The notes: generated from the sequence alone by a model not told the origin. A stretch of DNA of 64,000 bases from Ruminiclostridium papyrosolvens C7 (GCF_000421965.1 NZ_ATAY01000015.1:1-64000); one strand, 5' to 3'; counted from the stretch's first letter, positions 26,905 to 35,704 are shown. Program-made: numbers and translations.

Positions 26905-27816
26905 ATGAGATCAATTACAGCAGAAGAAAACCATGAAGGTAAAAAGATTGACAGGGTAATACGTGATTTTTTCCCCAATCTAGCTTCGGGTATGTTATAC
27001 AAGGCACTTCGCAAAAAGGATATAAAAGTAAATGGAATGCGCATAAAAGAGGACTATATCGTCAGTTTCGGAGACAAGATAGATGTATATATTATTGACG
27101 ATTATCTGTTTGGCCGTGACGACGAAGGTTTTTCAGTGGTTTATGACGATGACAACCTTTTAATTGTAAACAAAGAAGCAGGAATTCCTGTTCATCCCGA
27201 TAAAAACCAAAAACAAGCAACTTTGATTGATAAACTTCAAAGCATATACGGGTCAAATCTGGCCTTATGCCACAGACTTGACAGAAATACAAGCGGACTT
27301 GTGATTATTGCAAAAAATAATGCCACTCTTGAAGTTATGCTGGATAAAATAAAGGACAGAGAAATACAGAAGTACTACAGCTGCATTGTATCAGGTAAAA
27401 TGGAAAAAAAGAAAGCAGAACTGGTTGATTATCTGGACAAAAACGAAAAGCTCAGCAGGGTATTTATAACCTCTGAGAAAACCAGAAATTCCGTTCAGAT
27501 AATAACCAGATACCGTGTAATGGAGTCTTTGAATTCCCTTAGTTTGCTTGAGGTAGAGCTGGTTACAGGCAGAACCCATCAAATAAGAGCTCATCTTGCC
27601 TATTATGGCCATCCGATAATAGGAGACGGCAAATATGGCAAAAACACCGAAAACAAGCAGTATAATGCCAAATACCAGCTTCTTTGTGCCACCAGGCTTA
27701 CTTTTGATTTTCAAAGCTCTGCGAGACATTTAAATTATCTGAATAAGAAAACCATTTCCATCGACCCGCCATTTAGTCTGAAACAGGTAGCCGATAATCA
27801 GAGTAAAAAACTGTGA
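26905..27816 (+). CDS. RluA-family pseudouridine synthase
   Basis: A 303-aa enzyme that isomerises uridine in rRNA or tRNA. An S4 RNA-binding domain occupies about 12-75 (GKKIDRVIRDFF ... KVNGMRIKEDY), then the catalytic domain with CHRLDRNTSGLVI (catalytic Asp) and the C-terminal VTGRTHQIRAHLAYYGHPIIGD. It starts one base after the previous stop codon, without a good site of its own, so it depends on translational coupling. Which RNA position it modifies cannot be read from the sequence. Confidence 0.94.
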   Translation: MRSITAEENHEGKKIDRVIRDFFPNLASGMLYKALRKKDIKVNGMRIKEDYIVSFGDKIDVYIIDDYLFGRDDEGFSVVYDDDNLLIVNKEAGIPVHPDKNQKQATLIDKLQSIYGSNLALCHRLDRNTSGLVIIAKNNATLEVMLDKIKDREIQKYYSCIVSGKMEKKKAELVDYLDKNEKLSRVFITSEKTRNSVQIITRYRVMESLNSLSLLEVELVTGRTHQIRAHLAYYGHPIIGDGKYGKNTENKQYNAKYQLLCATRLTFDFQSSARHLNYLNKKTISIDPPFSLKQVADNQSKKL

Positions 27817-27820
27817 AAAA

Positions 27821-27848
27821 AAAACTTCAATCAATTGATTGAAGTTTT
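27821..27848. terminator. strong bidirectional terminator
   Basis: A 24-base perfect palindrome (27823-27846, AACTTCAATCAA / TTGATTGAAGTT) flanked by A and T runs. It ends the convergent pseudouridine synthase and CAP-protein transcripts. Confidence 0.92.
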
Positions 27849-27854
27849 TTTGTT

Positions 27855-28643
27855 TTACTTCTTCATAAACATTTCTACAAACAGCTTACCGTATGTGGGA
27901 CTCTCTACAACGCCAATTCCTGTGTGGGTAAATTCTTTGTTGTATAGATTGTTTCCGCTTTCTTTAAGCCATGCTGTCAAAGCCTTTTCCATTGATTGAT
28001 TTCCTGCAAGGTTCTCACCTGCAACACTGAACTTTACACCGTACTTTTTCATCATATCAAATGGAGTTCCGTAATATGAAGATGTATGGCTGAAGTAATT
28101 ATTATTTTTCATATCACTTGCCTTCATTCTGGCTAACTTCACAAGTTCTTCATCAAAAACCAGAGGATTCAGCCCTTGTTCTTTTCTTGCATTATTAACC
28201 ATATCGAGCATAGCCTTTTCATCAGGTGAAACATCTATAACCTTAGCTGCGACAGTCTGCTGTGCAGTGGTGTTAACGGTGTTTTTAACTGTACTGACCT
28301 GCTTTGTTTTTACTGCAGCTTTCTTCGGCTGGATAACTTTGAAATACCGGGATGATACTGCCCCAATATTTCCGTTGGCACTGTCATAGACTGCATACCA
28401 GTCTCCCAGCTTTCCCATGACAGTTAACTTCTGTCCCTTTTTCAGTTTGCACAGACTGTCAAACTTGGTATTCGGGCCTGTACGTAAATGTACATCCTGT
28501 GCCGTAACCGTTCCGGCTGTTGAAGCCACCTGTTGATAAGATTGTGATGCATCTACCCTGTACTGTAATGTACTAACAGGTAAAAATGTAAATACGGAAA
28601 CCATAATACTCAATACTATCGCTGCTTTTTTCCTTGTTTTCAC
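27855..28643 (-). CDS. secreted SH3b and CAP (SCP-like) domain protein
   Basis: A 262-aa exported protein: signal peptide (about 1-32), bacterial SH3 domain (about 40-105; AQDVHLRTGPNTKFD), a Thr/Val/Ala linker, and a C-terminal CAP domain (about 140-262; MVNNARKEQGLNPLVFD, HTGIGVVES). Domains of this pair occur in cell-wall-associated proteins of Bacilli and Clostridia, including spore-coat ones (YkwD/SafA-type context); enzymatic activity is not established. GTG start with GGAGGGG five bases before it. Confidence 0.93.
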   Translation of the reverse strand: MKTRKKAAIVLSIMVSVFTFLPVSTLQYRVDASQSYQQVASTAGTVTAQDVHLRTGPNTKFDSLCKLKKGQKLTVMGKLGDWYAVYDSANGNIGAVSSRYFKVIQPKKAAVKTKQVSTVKNTVNTTAQQTVAAKVIDVSPDEKAMLDMVNNARKEQGLNPLVFDEELVKLARMKASDMKNNNYFSHTSSYYGTPFDMMKKYGVKFSVAGENLAGNQSMEKALTAWLKESGNNLYNKEFTHTGIGVVESPTYGKLFVEMFMKK

Positions 28644-28765
28644 TGCAACCCCTCCTGCTTTTAACTAACTATATTTGGATAAATAGCCTTATGTTGATAG
28701 TATTGACATGTTTTCCATAATTATTTACAATATTGAGAAATATTAATGAAAAAGAACAAAAAAAT

Positions 28766-28797
28766 AGGCAGACATCATAATATATGATGCCCAGCCT
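28766..28797 (-). terminator. terminator of proS
   Basis: On the minus strand AGGCTGGGCATCATA pairs with TATGATGTCTGCCT, followed by ATTTTTTTG. Perfectly placed after the proS stop. Confidence 0.85.
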
Positions 28798-28820
28798 GTT
28801 TTGTATTTTAGTATTGTTAA

Positions 28821-30257
28821 TTAATATGCCTTACCCCAGTATACCATTGATTTCGCAGGTTTTCCGCAGCACATACATTTGTCTGAAAGCTGCTCCTGTT
28901 CAAAAGGCATACACCTTGCCGTTGCACCTGTCTTTTCCTTAACCAGATCTTCACACTCACGGTCGCCGCACCACATACCTTTTACAAAGCCGGGTGTAGT
29001 ATTTATGATTTGCTCAAACTCATCAATAGTTGTCGCAGTATAAGTCTTCTTATCCCTTAGCTCTCTGGCTTTTTCAAGAAGTGACTTCTGTATGTCTGCA
29101 AGAGTGTTTTCAACTGTTTCTTCCAGATTGTCCAAAGAAACAAATATCTTTTCTCTGTTATCTCTTCTTACCAATACAGCCTGATTCTTTTCGATATCTT
29201 TAGGCCCTATTTCAAGACGCATAGGAACACCCTTCATCTCGTATTCACTGAACTTCCATCCGGGCATTTTGTCGCTGTCGTCCATTTTTACTCTGAACTT
29301 AGCGGAAAGCTTGTCTTTTAATTGATTTGCTTTCTCCAAAACACCTTCCTTATGCTGAGAAACAGGTATTATAATCAACTGTGTAGGCGCTACTGCAGGA
29401 GGAAGCACCAAACCGCTGTCATCTCCGTGTACCATTATGATTGCACCTATTAGACGAGTAGTTACGCCCCATGAGGTCTGATGTACATATTGGAGTTGAT
29501 TGTTCTTATCTGTATATTGAATATCAAAAGCCTTCGCAAACCCATCACCGAAATTGTGGGATGTACCCGACTGTAAAGCCTTACCATCATGCATGAGGCT
29601 TTCAATTGTATAGGTAGCATGGGCTCCTGCAAATTTTTCCTTTTCGGTTTTTCTTCCTTTTATAACAGGGATTGCAAGTACATTTTCCAAAACATCAGCA
29701 TACACGTTAAGCATTTTTATGGTCTCTTCCTGAGCTTCCTCAGCTGTAGCATGTGCAGTATGTCCTTCCTGCCACAAAAATTCCAGTGTTCTCAAAAACG
29801 GCCTTGTAGTCTTTTCCCATCTTACTACAGAACACCATTGGTTGTAGAGCTTTGGCAGGTCTCTGTAGGATTGGATAGAGTTTGAATAATGCTCGCAAAA
29901 CAGGGTTTCAGATGTAGGTCTTACGCAAAGCCTTTCTGTCAGCTTTTCGTCTCCTCCGTGAGTTACCCATGCAACTTCAGGTGCAAATCCTTCAACATGT
30001 TCCTTTTCCTTCAACAGTAAGCTCTCAGGTATGAACATAGGCATATAAACATTTTCATGTCCTGTAGCCTTAAATCTTGTATCCAATGCCTTCTGAAGAT
30101 TTTCCCATATTGCATACCCATAAGGCTTGATAACCATACAACCTCTAACACTTGAGTAATCTACAAGTTCAGCCTTCTTTATAACATCGGTATACCACTG
30201 AGCGAAATCATCATTCATAGAAGTTATTTCTTCTACCAGTTTTTTATCCTTAGCCAT
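28821..30257 (-). CDS. proS: prolyl-tRNA synthetase, ProS type 3
   Basis: Class II aminoacyl-tRNA synthetase of 478 aa that charges tRNA-Pro. It is the short, eukaryote/archaeon-like form lacking the editing insertion: motif 2 region [27 protein letters not shown], and a C-terminal domain with CGDRECED and CMCCGKPA, which may hold zinc. GGAGG before ATG 30257 fixes the start; the frame stays open 96 bases further upstream but has no site there. Promoter TTGACA-17-TATATA is upstream; no T-box leader is visible. Confidence 0.95.
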   Translation of the reverse strand: MAKDKKLVEEITSMNDDFAQWYTDVIKKAELVDYSSVRGCMVIKPYGYAIWENLQKALDTRFKATGHENVYMPMFIPESLLLKEKEHVEGFAPEVAWVTHGGDEKLTERLCVRPTSETLFCEHYSNSIQSYRDLPKLYNQWCSVVRWEKTTRPFLRTLEFLWQEGHTAHATAEEAQEETIKMLNVYADVLENVLAIPVIKGRKTEKEKFAGAHATYTIESLMHDGKALQSGTSHNFGDGFAKAFDIQYTDKNNQLQYVHQTSWGVTTRLIGAIIMVHGDDSGLVLPPAVAPTQLIIIPVSQHKEGVLEKANQLKDKLSAKFRVKMDDSDKMPGWKFSEYEMKGVPMRLEIGPKDIEKNQAVLVRRDNREKIFVSLDNLEETVENTLADIQKSLLEKARELRDKKTYTATTIDEFEQIINTTPGFVKGMWCGDRECEDLVKEKTGATARCMPFEQEQLSDKCMCCGKPAKSMVYWGKAY

Positions 30258-30371
30258 CGTTACCTCCAATACTGTATTTAAACACTTAATTTTATATTTG
30301 TTAATCAATAATCTGCCCGCCGACTTATTTAACAAGCCCGACAGATACGTCAAAAAAGTTCTAACTACTAT

Positions 30372-30400
30372 TATATAATATATTTACCATGGTATGTCAA
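30372..30400 (-). promoter_or_regulatory. sigma-A promoter of proS
   Basis: Minus strand TTGACA (30400-30395), 17-base spacer, TATATA (30377-30372). It is divergent from the ispF-like promoter, whose -35 starts 6 bases away. Confidence 0.7.
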
Positions 30401-30406
30401 TAGCAC

Positions 30407-30436
30407 TTGCACGGGCCTCAAAGGTTATAATATAAT
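30407..30436 (+). promoter_or_regulatory. sigma-A promoter of ispF-like gene
   Basis: TTGCAC (30407-30412), 18-base spacer, TATAAT (30431-30436). Confidence 0.7.
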
Positions 30437-30471
30437 GTGTTGTGTACATTTTTAAAGAATTGGAGAATACT

Positions 30472-30942
30472 ATGAAAGTTGGAATAGGCCAGGACAGCCA
30501 CAAATTTGATTTTCAAAACAATACTAAAAAGTTTATATTAGGCGGCGTGGTTTTTGATGATGTAACGCCATTAGATGGAAACAGCGATGCAGATGTAGTT
30601 CTCCATGCACTTACCAACGCAATATCCGGTGTAACTTGCGTTAACATACTTGGAAAAATAAGCGATGAAATGTGCCTTGAAAGAGGAATTACAGACAGCT
30701 CCGAATATTTGAGGGAGGCTCTCAAATATCTGGTTGATGTTAAGGTTGTACACGTCTCAATTTCAATAGAGTGTTCCTACCCTAAAATATCACCCAAGAT
30801 TGCCGAAATGCGGAAGTCAATATCTGAACTTTTGGCTATTCCTGAAAACTGTGTAGGAATAACAGCTACAACAGGTGAAGGTCTGACCGCATTTGGTCAG
30901 GGTAAAGGCGTACAGGCTTTTTGTATAGTTACTGCAATATAA
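30472..30942 (+). CDS. ispF: divergent IspF-like protein (MEcPP synthase family)
   Basis: A 156-aa member of the 2-C-methyl-D-erythritol 2,4-cyclodiphosphate synthase family of the MEP isoprenoid pathway. Zinc ligands appear kept: D8 and H10 (GIGQDSHKF) and H45 (DADVVLHAL). By eye against E. coli IspF, other active-site positions differ: H34 becomes N37, the GDIG motif reads NILG, and the C-terminal TTTEKLGFTGRGEG reads ATTGEGLTAFGQGKG. It may be a slower or altered enzyme, or a paralogue. GGAG 8 bases before ATG 30472. It lies divergent from proS and near ispD. Confidence 0.75.
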   Translation: MKVGIGQDSHKFDFQNNTKKFILGGVVFDDVTPLDGNSDADVVLHALTNAISGVTCVNILGKISDEMCLERGITDSSEYLREALKYLVDVKVVHVSISIECSYPKISPKIAEMRKSISELLAIPENCVGITATTGEGLTAFGQGKGVQAFCIVTAI

Positions 30943-30953
30943 AAACTTACAAA

Positions 30954-30991
30954 AACAGCTTAAATGGTCAAATAAGACTCTTTAAGCTGTT
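30954..30991. terminator. terminator between ispF-like and ABC gene
   Basis: AACAGCTTAAA (30954-30964) pairs with TTTAAGCTGTT (30981-30991), followed by CTTTTAG on the plus strand. Serves two convergent genes. Confidence 0.8.
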
Positions 30992-30998
30992 CTTTTAG

Positions 30999-32633
30999 CT
31001 AAAATTCTATTATCTTGTTTATAAATTCCATATTATCTACTATATGGGAGACGACAATAAGAATTCCTTTAAATTCATTATTCTTTAAAATATTTAGTAT
31101 GATATCCCGTGTTTCCACGTCCACATTTGAAATAGGCTCATCAAGTATTACAATGTCCTTGTTCAAAAGCATTGCCCGAATAAAAGCAATTACCTGTGCC
31201 TGTCCACCCGAAACTCCGGCCGTATTCTGGGATATTTCTGAATCCAAGCCGTTTGGAAGCCTGCTTATGTAAGATTCAAGATTCAGCTGTTTTATCAGCA
31301 GATCAACATCCTCTCGCTTCTTTTCGTTCTGACCGTATAGTATATTATCAAGAACAGTCCCTCTGAACAGGAAAATACTTTGGGACACAATACCGATTCT
31401 ATCCCTAAGACTTATGTTATTTATAGTGGATAAATCCGTATCATTAAAAAGTATCTTCCCTTCCTCCGGCGTATACAATCCAACCAGCAGCTTTATGAGT
31501 GTTGATTTTCCCGAACCGTTTTCACCACGTAAAAGGACTTTTTGGCCTTTGTTTATTTCAAAGTTTAATGAATTAATAACGTTTTTGGAATTGCTGTTAT
31601 ATCTGAATGATACATTTTGTACCTTAATGGAATCAATTTTACTTTCTATATTCTCCGTTTTGCCGGCATTTTCGCCCTTCATATCCAACAACTCATACAA
31701 TCTTTCAATACTCAGACATGCCGGCTTTATTGTGGTTCCCACTGTTGCTAACCCCTGACTTGCGCCAAAAACCCTTCCTATGTAAAGTGAAAAAGAAGTA
31801 TATAAACCTACTGTAAACTGACCTCTTATAATAAGAATTGCTGCAATCAGCAGTATTAAAAGAGTTCCCATATTGTTGGCAATTGTAATATTCTCTATAA
31901 AAACTAATATTGATTTACTTTGCTTTATACTTTTCTTTACAAGGTCGTCCAGCTTGTTTTTAAACCTTTTCAGCTGGTTTTCTTTTCCGTTTAGTACCTT
32001 TATATCTTCAATCCCGTTGATTATTTCAAAACATTCTCCGTTTAAAACAGCATTTGATTCCATCATCTGGCGGGTTACTTTCATGAATCCACCGGCTGAC
32101 GCCCTGGAGGAAAAGTAAAATACAGGTGATAGAATAACGGCTACCAAAGCTAATCTGAAATTCAGCGAAAACATAGCTATTGCCGCTGCCACCGCATCAA
32201 CCAAACCAAGAACCAATCCTATATTTGACGGTGAAAATACAACACTGACATTGCCGCATTCCCCTATTCTGCTTTGTATGTATCCCTTTTCCGTATTTGA
32301 TAAATAACTCATTGGCAAATCCAGAACTTTGCCTATTACGGAATATCTCATTTCATTGGTAACTTCATTACTTACTTTCGCAAACATATACTGGGCTACA
32401 AAAGAAATAACATACCTGAGCACATATAGCAATGCAATTAATCCGACATAATAATATAATTCTTTGTAGCTCTTAGACCCTGCCACTACATTATCAAGTA
32501 TATACCCGATAAAGTAAGGTATGGGAACAGAAACAAGTGAACACAATATAGTACCTGTAATGCCTATACAAAAAAATAAACGGTACTTTCTGATAAATGG
32601 TATTATTTTAAGCAGACTCTTTAAGCTCCCCAT
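30999..32633 (-). CDS. ABC exporter-type transporter, fused membrane and ATPase domains
   Basis: A 544-aa half-transporter: a six-span transmembrane domain (about 1-305) and an ATPase domain (335-544) with Walker A RGENGSGKST, a signature reading VSGGQA instead of LSGGQ, and Walker B DIVILDEP. Such proteins export lipids, drugs or peptides, the substrate here being unknown. AAGGG lies about 10 bases before ATG. It follows ispD on the same strand by 19 bases, so it is read with the carD operon, an uncommon place for an exporter. Confidence 0.9.
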   Translation of the reverse strand: MGSLKSLLKIIPFIRKYRLFFCIGITGTILCSLVSVPIPYFIGYILDNVVAGSKSYKELYYYVGLIALLYVLRYVISFVAQYMFAKVSNEVTNEMRYSVIGKVLDLPMSYLSNTEKGYIQSRIGECGNVSVVFSPSNIGLVLGLVDAVAAAIAMFSLNFRLALVAVILSPVFYFSSRASAGGFMKVTRQMMESNAVLNGECFEIINGIEDIKVLNGKENQLKRFKNKLDDLVKKSIKQSKSILVFIENITIANNMGTLLILLIAAILIIRGQFTVGLYTSFSLYIGRVFGASQGLATVGTTIKPACLSIERLYELLDMKGENAGKTENIESKIDSIKVQNVSFRYNSNSKNVINSLNFEINKGQKVLLRGENGSGKSTLIKLLVGLYTPEEGKILFNDTDLSTINNISLRDRIGIVSQSIFLFRGTVLDNILYGQNEKKREDVDLLIKQLNLESYISRLPNGLDSEISQNTAGVSGGQAQVIAFIRAMLLNKDIVILDEPISNVDVETRDIILNILKNNEFKGILIVVSHIVDNMEFINKIIEF

Positions 32634-32652
32634 AAATCACATTCCCTTCACG

Positions 32653-33363
32653 CTATTTACTTGAAGAAAGTAAAGACTCTCCCATTATTAAATCCTCGGG
32701 AGTAGTAATTTTTATATTCTGATAGCTGCCTTCCACAATTTTAACCGATATGCCCAATTTCTCAACCAAAACCATGTCATCCGTTCCGATATAGCCATTC
32801 TGTACGGCTTTATCATGGGCATTCTTTATAATATCATACATAAAGCCCTGAGGCGTTTGAATACTCCAAAGACTGCTTCTGTCCGGGGTTGACTGTACAA
32901 AACCGTTTTCATCTGAGATCTTCATAGTATCCTTTGACCGAACCCCGATTCCACAAGCGCCGTATTCTCTTGCGGCATTTATGCAATCCACGATGTTTTC
33001 ATTTGTTACAAATGGTCTTGCACCATCATGAATCAATACAACTCCATTTTTATCCCTAATAGAACAAAGTCCCTTATAAACCGAGTTCTGACGTTCAGCA
33101 CCTCCGCTTACAAGGGATATTACCTTTGTAAAATTAAATTCCTCAACTATTTCATGTTTACAAAAATTTATATCATCCTCATTAACAACAAGTATTATAT
33201 TATCAACCTCAGAACACCTCTCAAATGCACTTATTGTTCTGGCAAGTACAGGTATACCGGCTATTTTTAAATACTGCTTATTAATACTGGAATTCATCCT
33301 TGTACCTTTTCCTGCTGCAGTTATAATAGCAGTTACTTTTTTAGATATATCATTTGAGTCCAA
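32653..33363 (-). CDS. ispD: IspD, MEP cytidylyltransferase
   Basis: 2-C-methyl-D-erythritol 4-phosphate cytidylyltransferase, 236 aa, second specific step of the MEP pathway. The CTP-binding loop ITAAGKGTRMNSSINKQYL is at residues 14-32; LVSGGAERQNSVYKGL, VLIHDGARPFV, and GTDDMVLVE are typical. Start is a TTG with GGAGG nine bases before it. It lies 29 bases after the PIN/TRAM gene. Confidence 0.96.
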   Translation of the reverse strand: MDSNDISKKVTAIITAAGKGTRMNSSINKQYLKIAGIPVLARTISAFERCSEVDNIILVVNEDDINFCKHEIVEEFNFTKVISLVSGGAERQNSVYKGLCSIRDKNGVVLIHDGARPFVTNENIVDCINAAREYGACGIGVRSKDTMKISDENGFVQSTPDRSSLWSIQTPQGFMYDIIKNAHDKAVQNGYIGTDDMVLVEKLGISVKIVEGSYQNIKITTPEDLIMGESLLSSSK

Positions 33364-33392
33364 ATCGAAATGCCTCCATATCTTGTGTAAAG

Positions 33393-34439
33393 TTAATCAC
33401 TTATACTGGGTTTTGCAAAAACCATACGGCCTGCAGATGTCTGAAGTACACTTGTTACCATTACCGGGATTGTCTGATTAAGGTACTTTTTACCCCCGTC
33501 CACTACAATCATGGTTCCATCCTCCAAGAACCCTACACCTTGCCCGTTTTCCTTTCCGTCTTTCACAACCAGTATATTCATTTCCTCCCCGGGTAGAGCA
33601 ACGGGCTTAACCGCATTGGCAAGGTCGTTTATATTGAGAACCTGTATTCCCTTTAAAGCCGCAACTTTTGTAAGGTTGTAATCTATTGTTACAAGCTTGC
33701 ATTTAAGCTTCTGGGCTGTTTTAAGAAGTTTTTCATCAACTTCCTGTATATCAGGGAAATCTGTTTCGTCTATTCTTACTATATTATTACCTTCCTTTTG
33801 AAGCAGATTAAGGATATCTAATCCTCTTCTGCCCCTGGCTCTTCTTAGCCCGTCGGGAGAATCAGCTATATGCCTTAATTCTTCAAGGACATATGCCGGA
33901 ATTATAATGTCACCTTCTAAAAACCCTGCATTGAATATATCAAAAATCCTCCCGTCAATAATTGTGCATGTGTCTACAAGTTTCTTATTACGAGCGGAAG
34001 ACTGTTCTTTAAAAATATCTGCTATGCTTTCATTTTTCTTTCTTTGGGACAGGATAACTCCCATAAGTCCAAACAATATATTTATAATTACTGCAAAGGG
34101 CAGCCCTATTATCTGAATTTTTATTATTGGTATACTTACAAGATTTGCAACGATAAGTCCGAGTATAAGTCCTGCGGCCCCCAGAACCAGCTCTGACATT
34201 GTTACATTCTGTATACCTTTTTCAATCTTATCAATGAAACCGGTAAGCACTTCAATTATCTTAGCCGCCATAAAATAAAAAATGGCACAAAAAACAGATG
34301 AAAACAGTATCACTAATGGTACCTTTAAGTTTTCACCGATTTTTATATTCATTGATAAAATTGTATGTAAAATAGTAAACCCGGTAATAGCTCCTAGAAT
34401 AGAAAAAGATATTTTAATAATCCTGTTTAGCACATTCAT
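33393..34439 (-). CDS. PIN/TRAM domain membrane protein (YacL family)
   Basis: A 348-aa protein with about four membrane spans in the first 135 residues, a PIN nuclease-like domain (about 150-275; VDTCTIIDGRI, GRRGLDILNLL, KLVTIDYNLTKVAAL) holding conserved acidic residues, and a C-terminal TRAM domain (about 280-340; EEMNILVVKDGKENGQGVG). The family accompanies radA/disA/ispD in Firmicutes; its role is not settled. ATG is very close to its AAGGAG site, so the GTG two codons in is an alternative start. Confidence 0.92.
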   Translation of the reverse strand: MNVLNRIIKISFSILGAITGFTILHTILSMNIKIGENLKVPLVILFSSVFCAIFYFMAAKIIEVLTGFIDKIEKGIQNVTMSELVLGAAGLILGLIVANLVSIPIIKIQIIGLPFAVIINILFGLMGVILSQRKKNESIADIFKEQSSARNKKLVDTCTIIDGRIFDIFNAGFLEGDIIIPAYVLEELRHIADSPDGLRRARGRRGLDILNLLQKEGNNIVRIDETDFPDIQEVDEKLLKTAQKLKCKLVTIDYNLTKVAALKGIQVLNINDLANAVKPVALPGEEMNILVVKDGKENGQGVGFLEDGTMIVVDGGKKYLNQTIPVMVTSVLQTSAGRMVFAKPSISD

Positions 34440-34457
34440 TCTCCTTCAAAGGCCTTT

Positions 34458-34937
34458 TCAGCCGTAAAGGTACTCTTGGATTTTAATCTCAACTTCATGC
34501 TGATTAATGCCTTTTACAAGAACCAATTCACTTATTAATATCTGTTTGGCACTGCTTAACATTTTTCTTTCACCTGTAGAAAGCCCTTTTTCCTTTTCTC
34601 TTTGCATAAGGCTTCTTACAACATCAGCTACCTCAAAAATGTCGCCGCTTTTAATTTTGACCATATTTTCGCGATAGCGTTTATTCCAATTGGATGGAAT
34701 TTCATGCTGGCCGTCCTTCAAAAAATTAAAGACACTGTCAGCCTCAGAAACACTTATTACGCCTCTTATGCCTATATCAGTAATGTTGTTGGTAGGTATC
34801 ATAACCTTTAAATCACCGATAGGTATTTTCATGACATAATAGCTGCATTTCTTCCCAAGTATTTCCTTCTCCTCTATGGATTCGATAACACCCGCACCAT
34901 GCATGGGATATACAATTTTATCTCCTACGTTATACAT
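34458..34937 (-). CDS. CarD-family transcription regulator
   Basis: A 159-aa CarD/CdnL-type protein that binds RNA polymerase beta and stabilises promoter open complexes. The RNA-polymerase-interaction Tudor-like part is at 1-60 (MYNVGDKIVYPMHGAGVI), followed by a helical DNA-binding part (REKEKGLSTGERKMLSSAKQIL). GGAGG seven bases before ATG 34937 decides the start. It leads the unit carD-PIN/TRAM-ispD-ABC and has a 180-base leader containing an intrinsic-terminator-like hairpin. Confidence 0.92.
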   Translation of the reverse strand: MYNVGDKIVYPMHGAGVIESIEEKEILGKKCSYYVMKIPIGDLKVMIPTNNITDIGIRGVISVSEADSVFNFLKDGQHEIPSNWNKRYRENMVKIKSGDIFEVADVVRSLMQREKEKGLSTGERKMLSSAKQILISELVLVKGINQHEVEIKIQEYLYG

Positions 34938-35039
34938 AGCATTCCTCCATAAAAAATAACGCAAATCTATCCACTATTTGTATATCCAAAAGCTCTTATG
35001 AATCTAAACGAAAAATCTATATTCAGTCAAGCTGTTAAT

Positions 35040-35092
35040 AAAAATAAAACAAAAAATACTAAAACGCACTAATACTATAGTTGAGTGCGTTT
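35040..35092 (-). terminator. terminator-like hairpin inside the carD leader
   Basis: Minus strand AAACGCACT (35092-35084) pairs with AGTGCGTTT (35070-35062) and is followed by TAGTATTTTTTGTTTTATTTTT. It lies about 30 bases after the predicted transcription start and about 100 before the carD ribosome site. Either attenuation or a very short RNA of about 75 bases would result. Confidence 0.6.
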
Positions 35093-35126
35093 GGATTAAT
35101 TTATATAAAATTGTCTCAATAATTTA

Positions 35127-35155
35127 AGTATACTACAAAGAATATTTAATGTCAA
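35127..35155 (-). promoter_or_regulatory. sigma-A promoter of carD operon
   Basis: Minus strand TTGACA (35155-35150), 17-base spacer, TATACT (35132-35127). Confidence 0.8.
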
Positions 35156-35214
35156 AAATCAAACAAATCTATTAACATTTAAAATTAATTCTGTTAAATA
35201 TTGTTTTTTGGGGT

Positions 35215-35243
35215 TTGACAGTACTAATAGGTAAAAGTATAAT
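35215..35243 (+). promoter_or_regulatory. perfect-consensus sigma-A promoter
   Basis: TTGACA (35215-35220), exactly 17 bases, TATAAT (35238-35243): both hexamers match consensus. It drives the 131-aa gene. Confidence 0.88.
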
Positions 35244-35276
35244 AAAGTCAGACATCTAAATACTGAGGTGAATCAC

Positions 35277-35672
35277 ATGAAGGATATACTTGTAGATGAT
35301 TTTCAATACACTGCACAGGAACTGCTTGTAAGAAATAGGAGTATTCTAGACTTAATTACGAAATATCAGGATTCGAATTCCAGAGTAAACAGAGCGGTTA
35401 TTAAATCTGTTACTCAATGTGGCTGTTTGACCATCAATGCCCACAAACAGGATATTCCTGCTGATGCCAGCTTTGATGAAATGAAGAACTCTGTAAACGG
35501 GCATATTGAAGGTACTTTATGTGACAATTGCAGGGATGCGATAGAACGTGATATTGGAAGAAATCTGTTTTATCTGGCTTCCATCTGCAACTCATTGGAT
35601 TTAAATCTTTATGATATTATTTTAAAGGAAAATGACAGAATACGGATGCTCGGCAAATATAATCTGAGATGA
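35277..35672 (+). CDS. 131-aa conserved clostridial protein, unknown function
   Basis: A cytoplasmic helical protein. Visible fixed points: an N-terminal DDFQYTAQELLVRNRSILD helix, SVTQCGCLTINAHKQ with a CGC motif near residue 48, and CDNC near residue 83, so four Cys could bind a metal. I recall similar proteins in many Clostridia (sometimes labelled DUF1573), but no function. GAGGTGA lies five bases before ATG 35277; a GTG three codons earlier overlaps it. It stands alone between carD and disA, on the opposite strand, with a very strong promoter and its own terminator. Confidence 0.82.
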   Translation: MKDILVDDFQYTAQELLVRNRSILDLITKYQDSNSRVNRAVIKSVTQCGCLTINAHKQDIPADASFDEMKNSVNGHIEGTLCDNCRDAIERDIGRNLFYLASICNSLDLNLYDIILKENDRIRMLGKYNLR

Positions 35673-35676
35673 TTAA

Positions 35677-35704
35677 AAGGGATTAACAAATATGTTAATC
35701 CCTT
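35677..35704. terminator. terminator between 131-aa gene and disA
   Basis: AAGGGATTAAC (35677-35687) and GTTAATCCCTT (35694-35704), then GATTTTATTT on the plus strand. Confidence 0.85.

Larger units (their letters stand above)
34938..35276. other. carD / 131-aa gene divergent spacer
   Basis: About 340 bases without a gene. It contains a minus-strand sigma-A promoter (35127-35155), a hairpin plus T-run in the carD leader (35040-35092), and a consensus plus-strand promoter (35215-35243). Confidence 0.8.

Noticed and set aside
30258..30353. N-terminal extension of ProS by 32 residues
   Set aside because: The ATG at 30257 has GGAGG at the correct distance and matches the usual family start; the extension runs toward the promoter and has no site.
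30258..30471. T-box leader for proS
   Set aside because: The leader is too short and no T-box core (AGGGTGGNACCGCG type) is visible on the minus strand.
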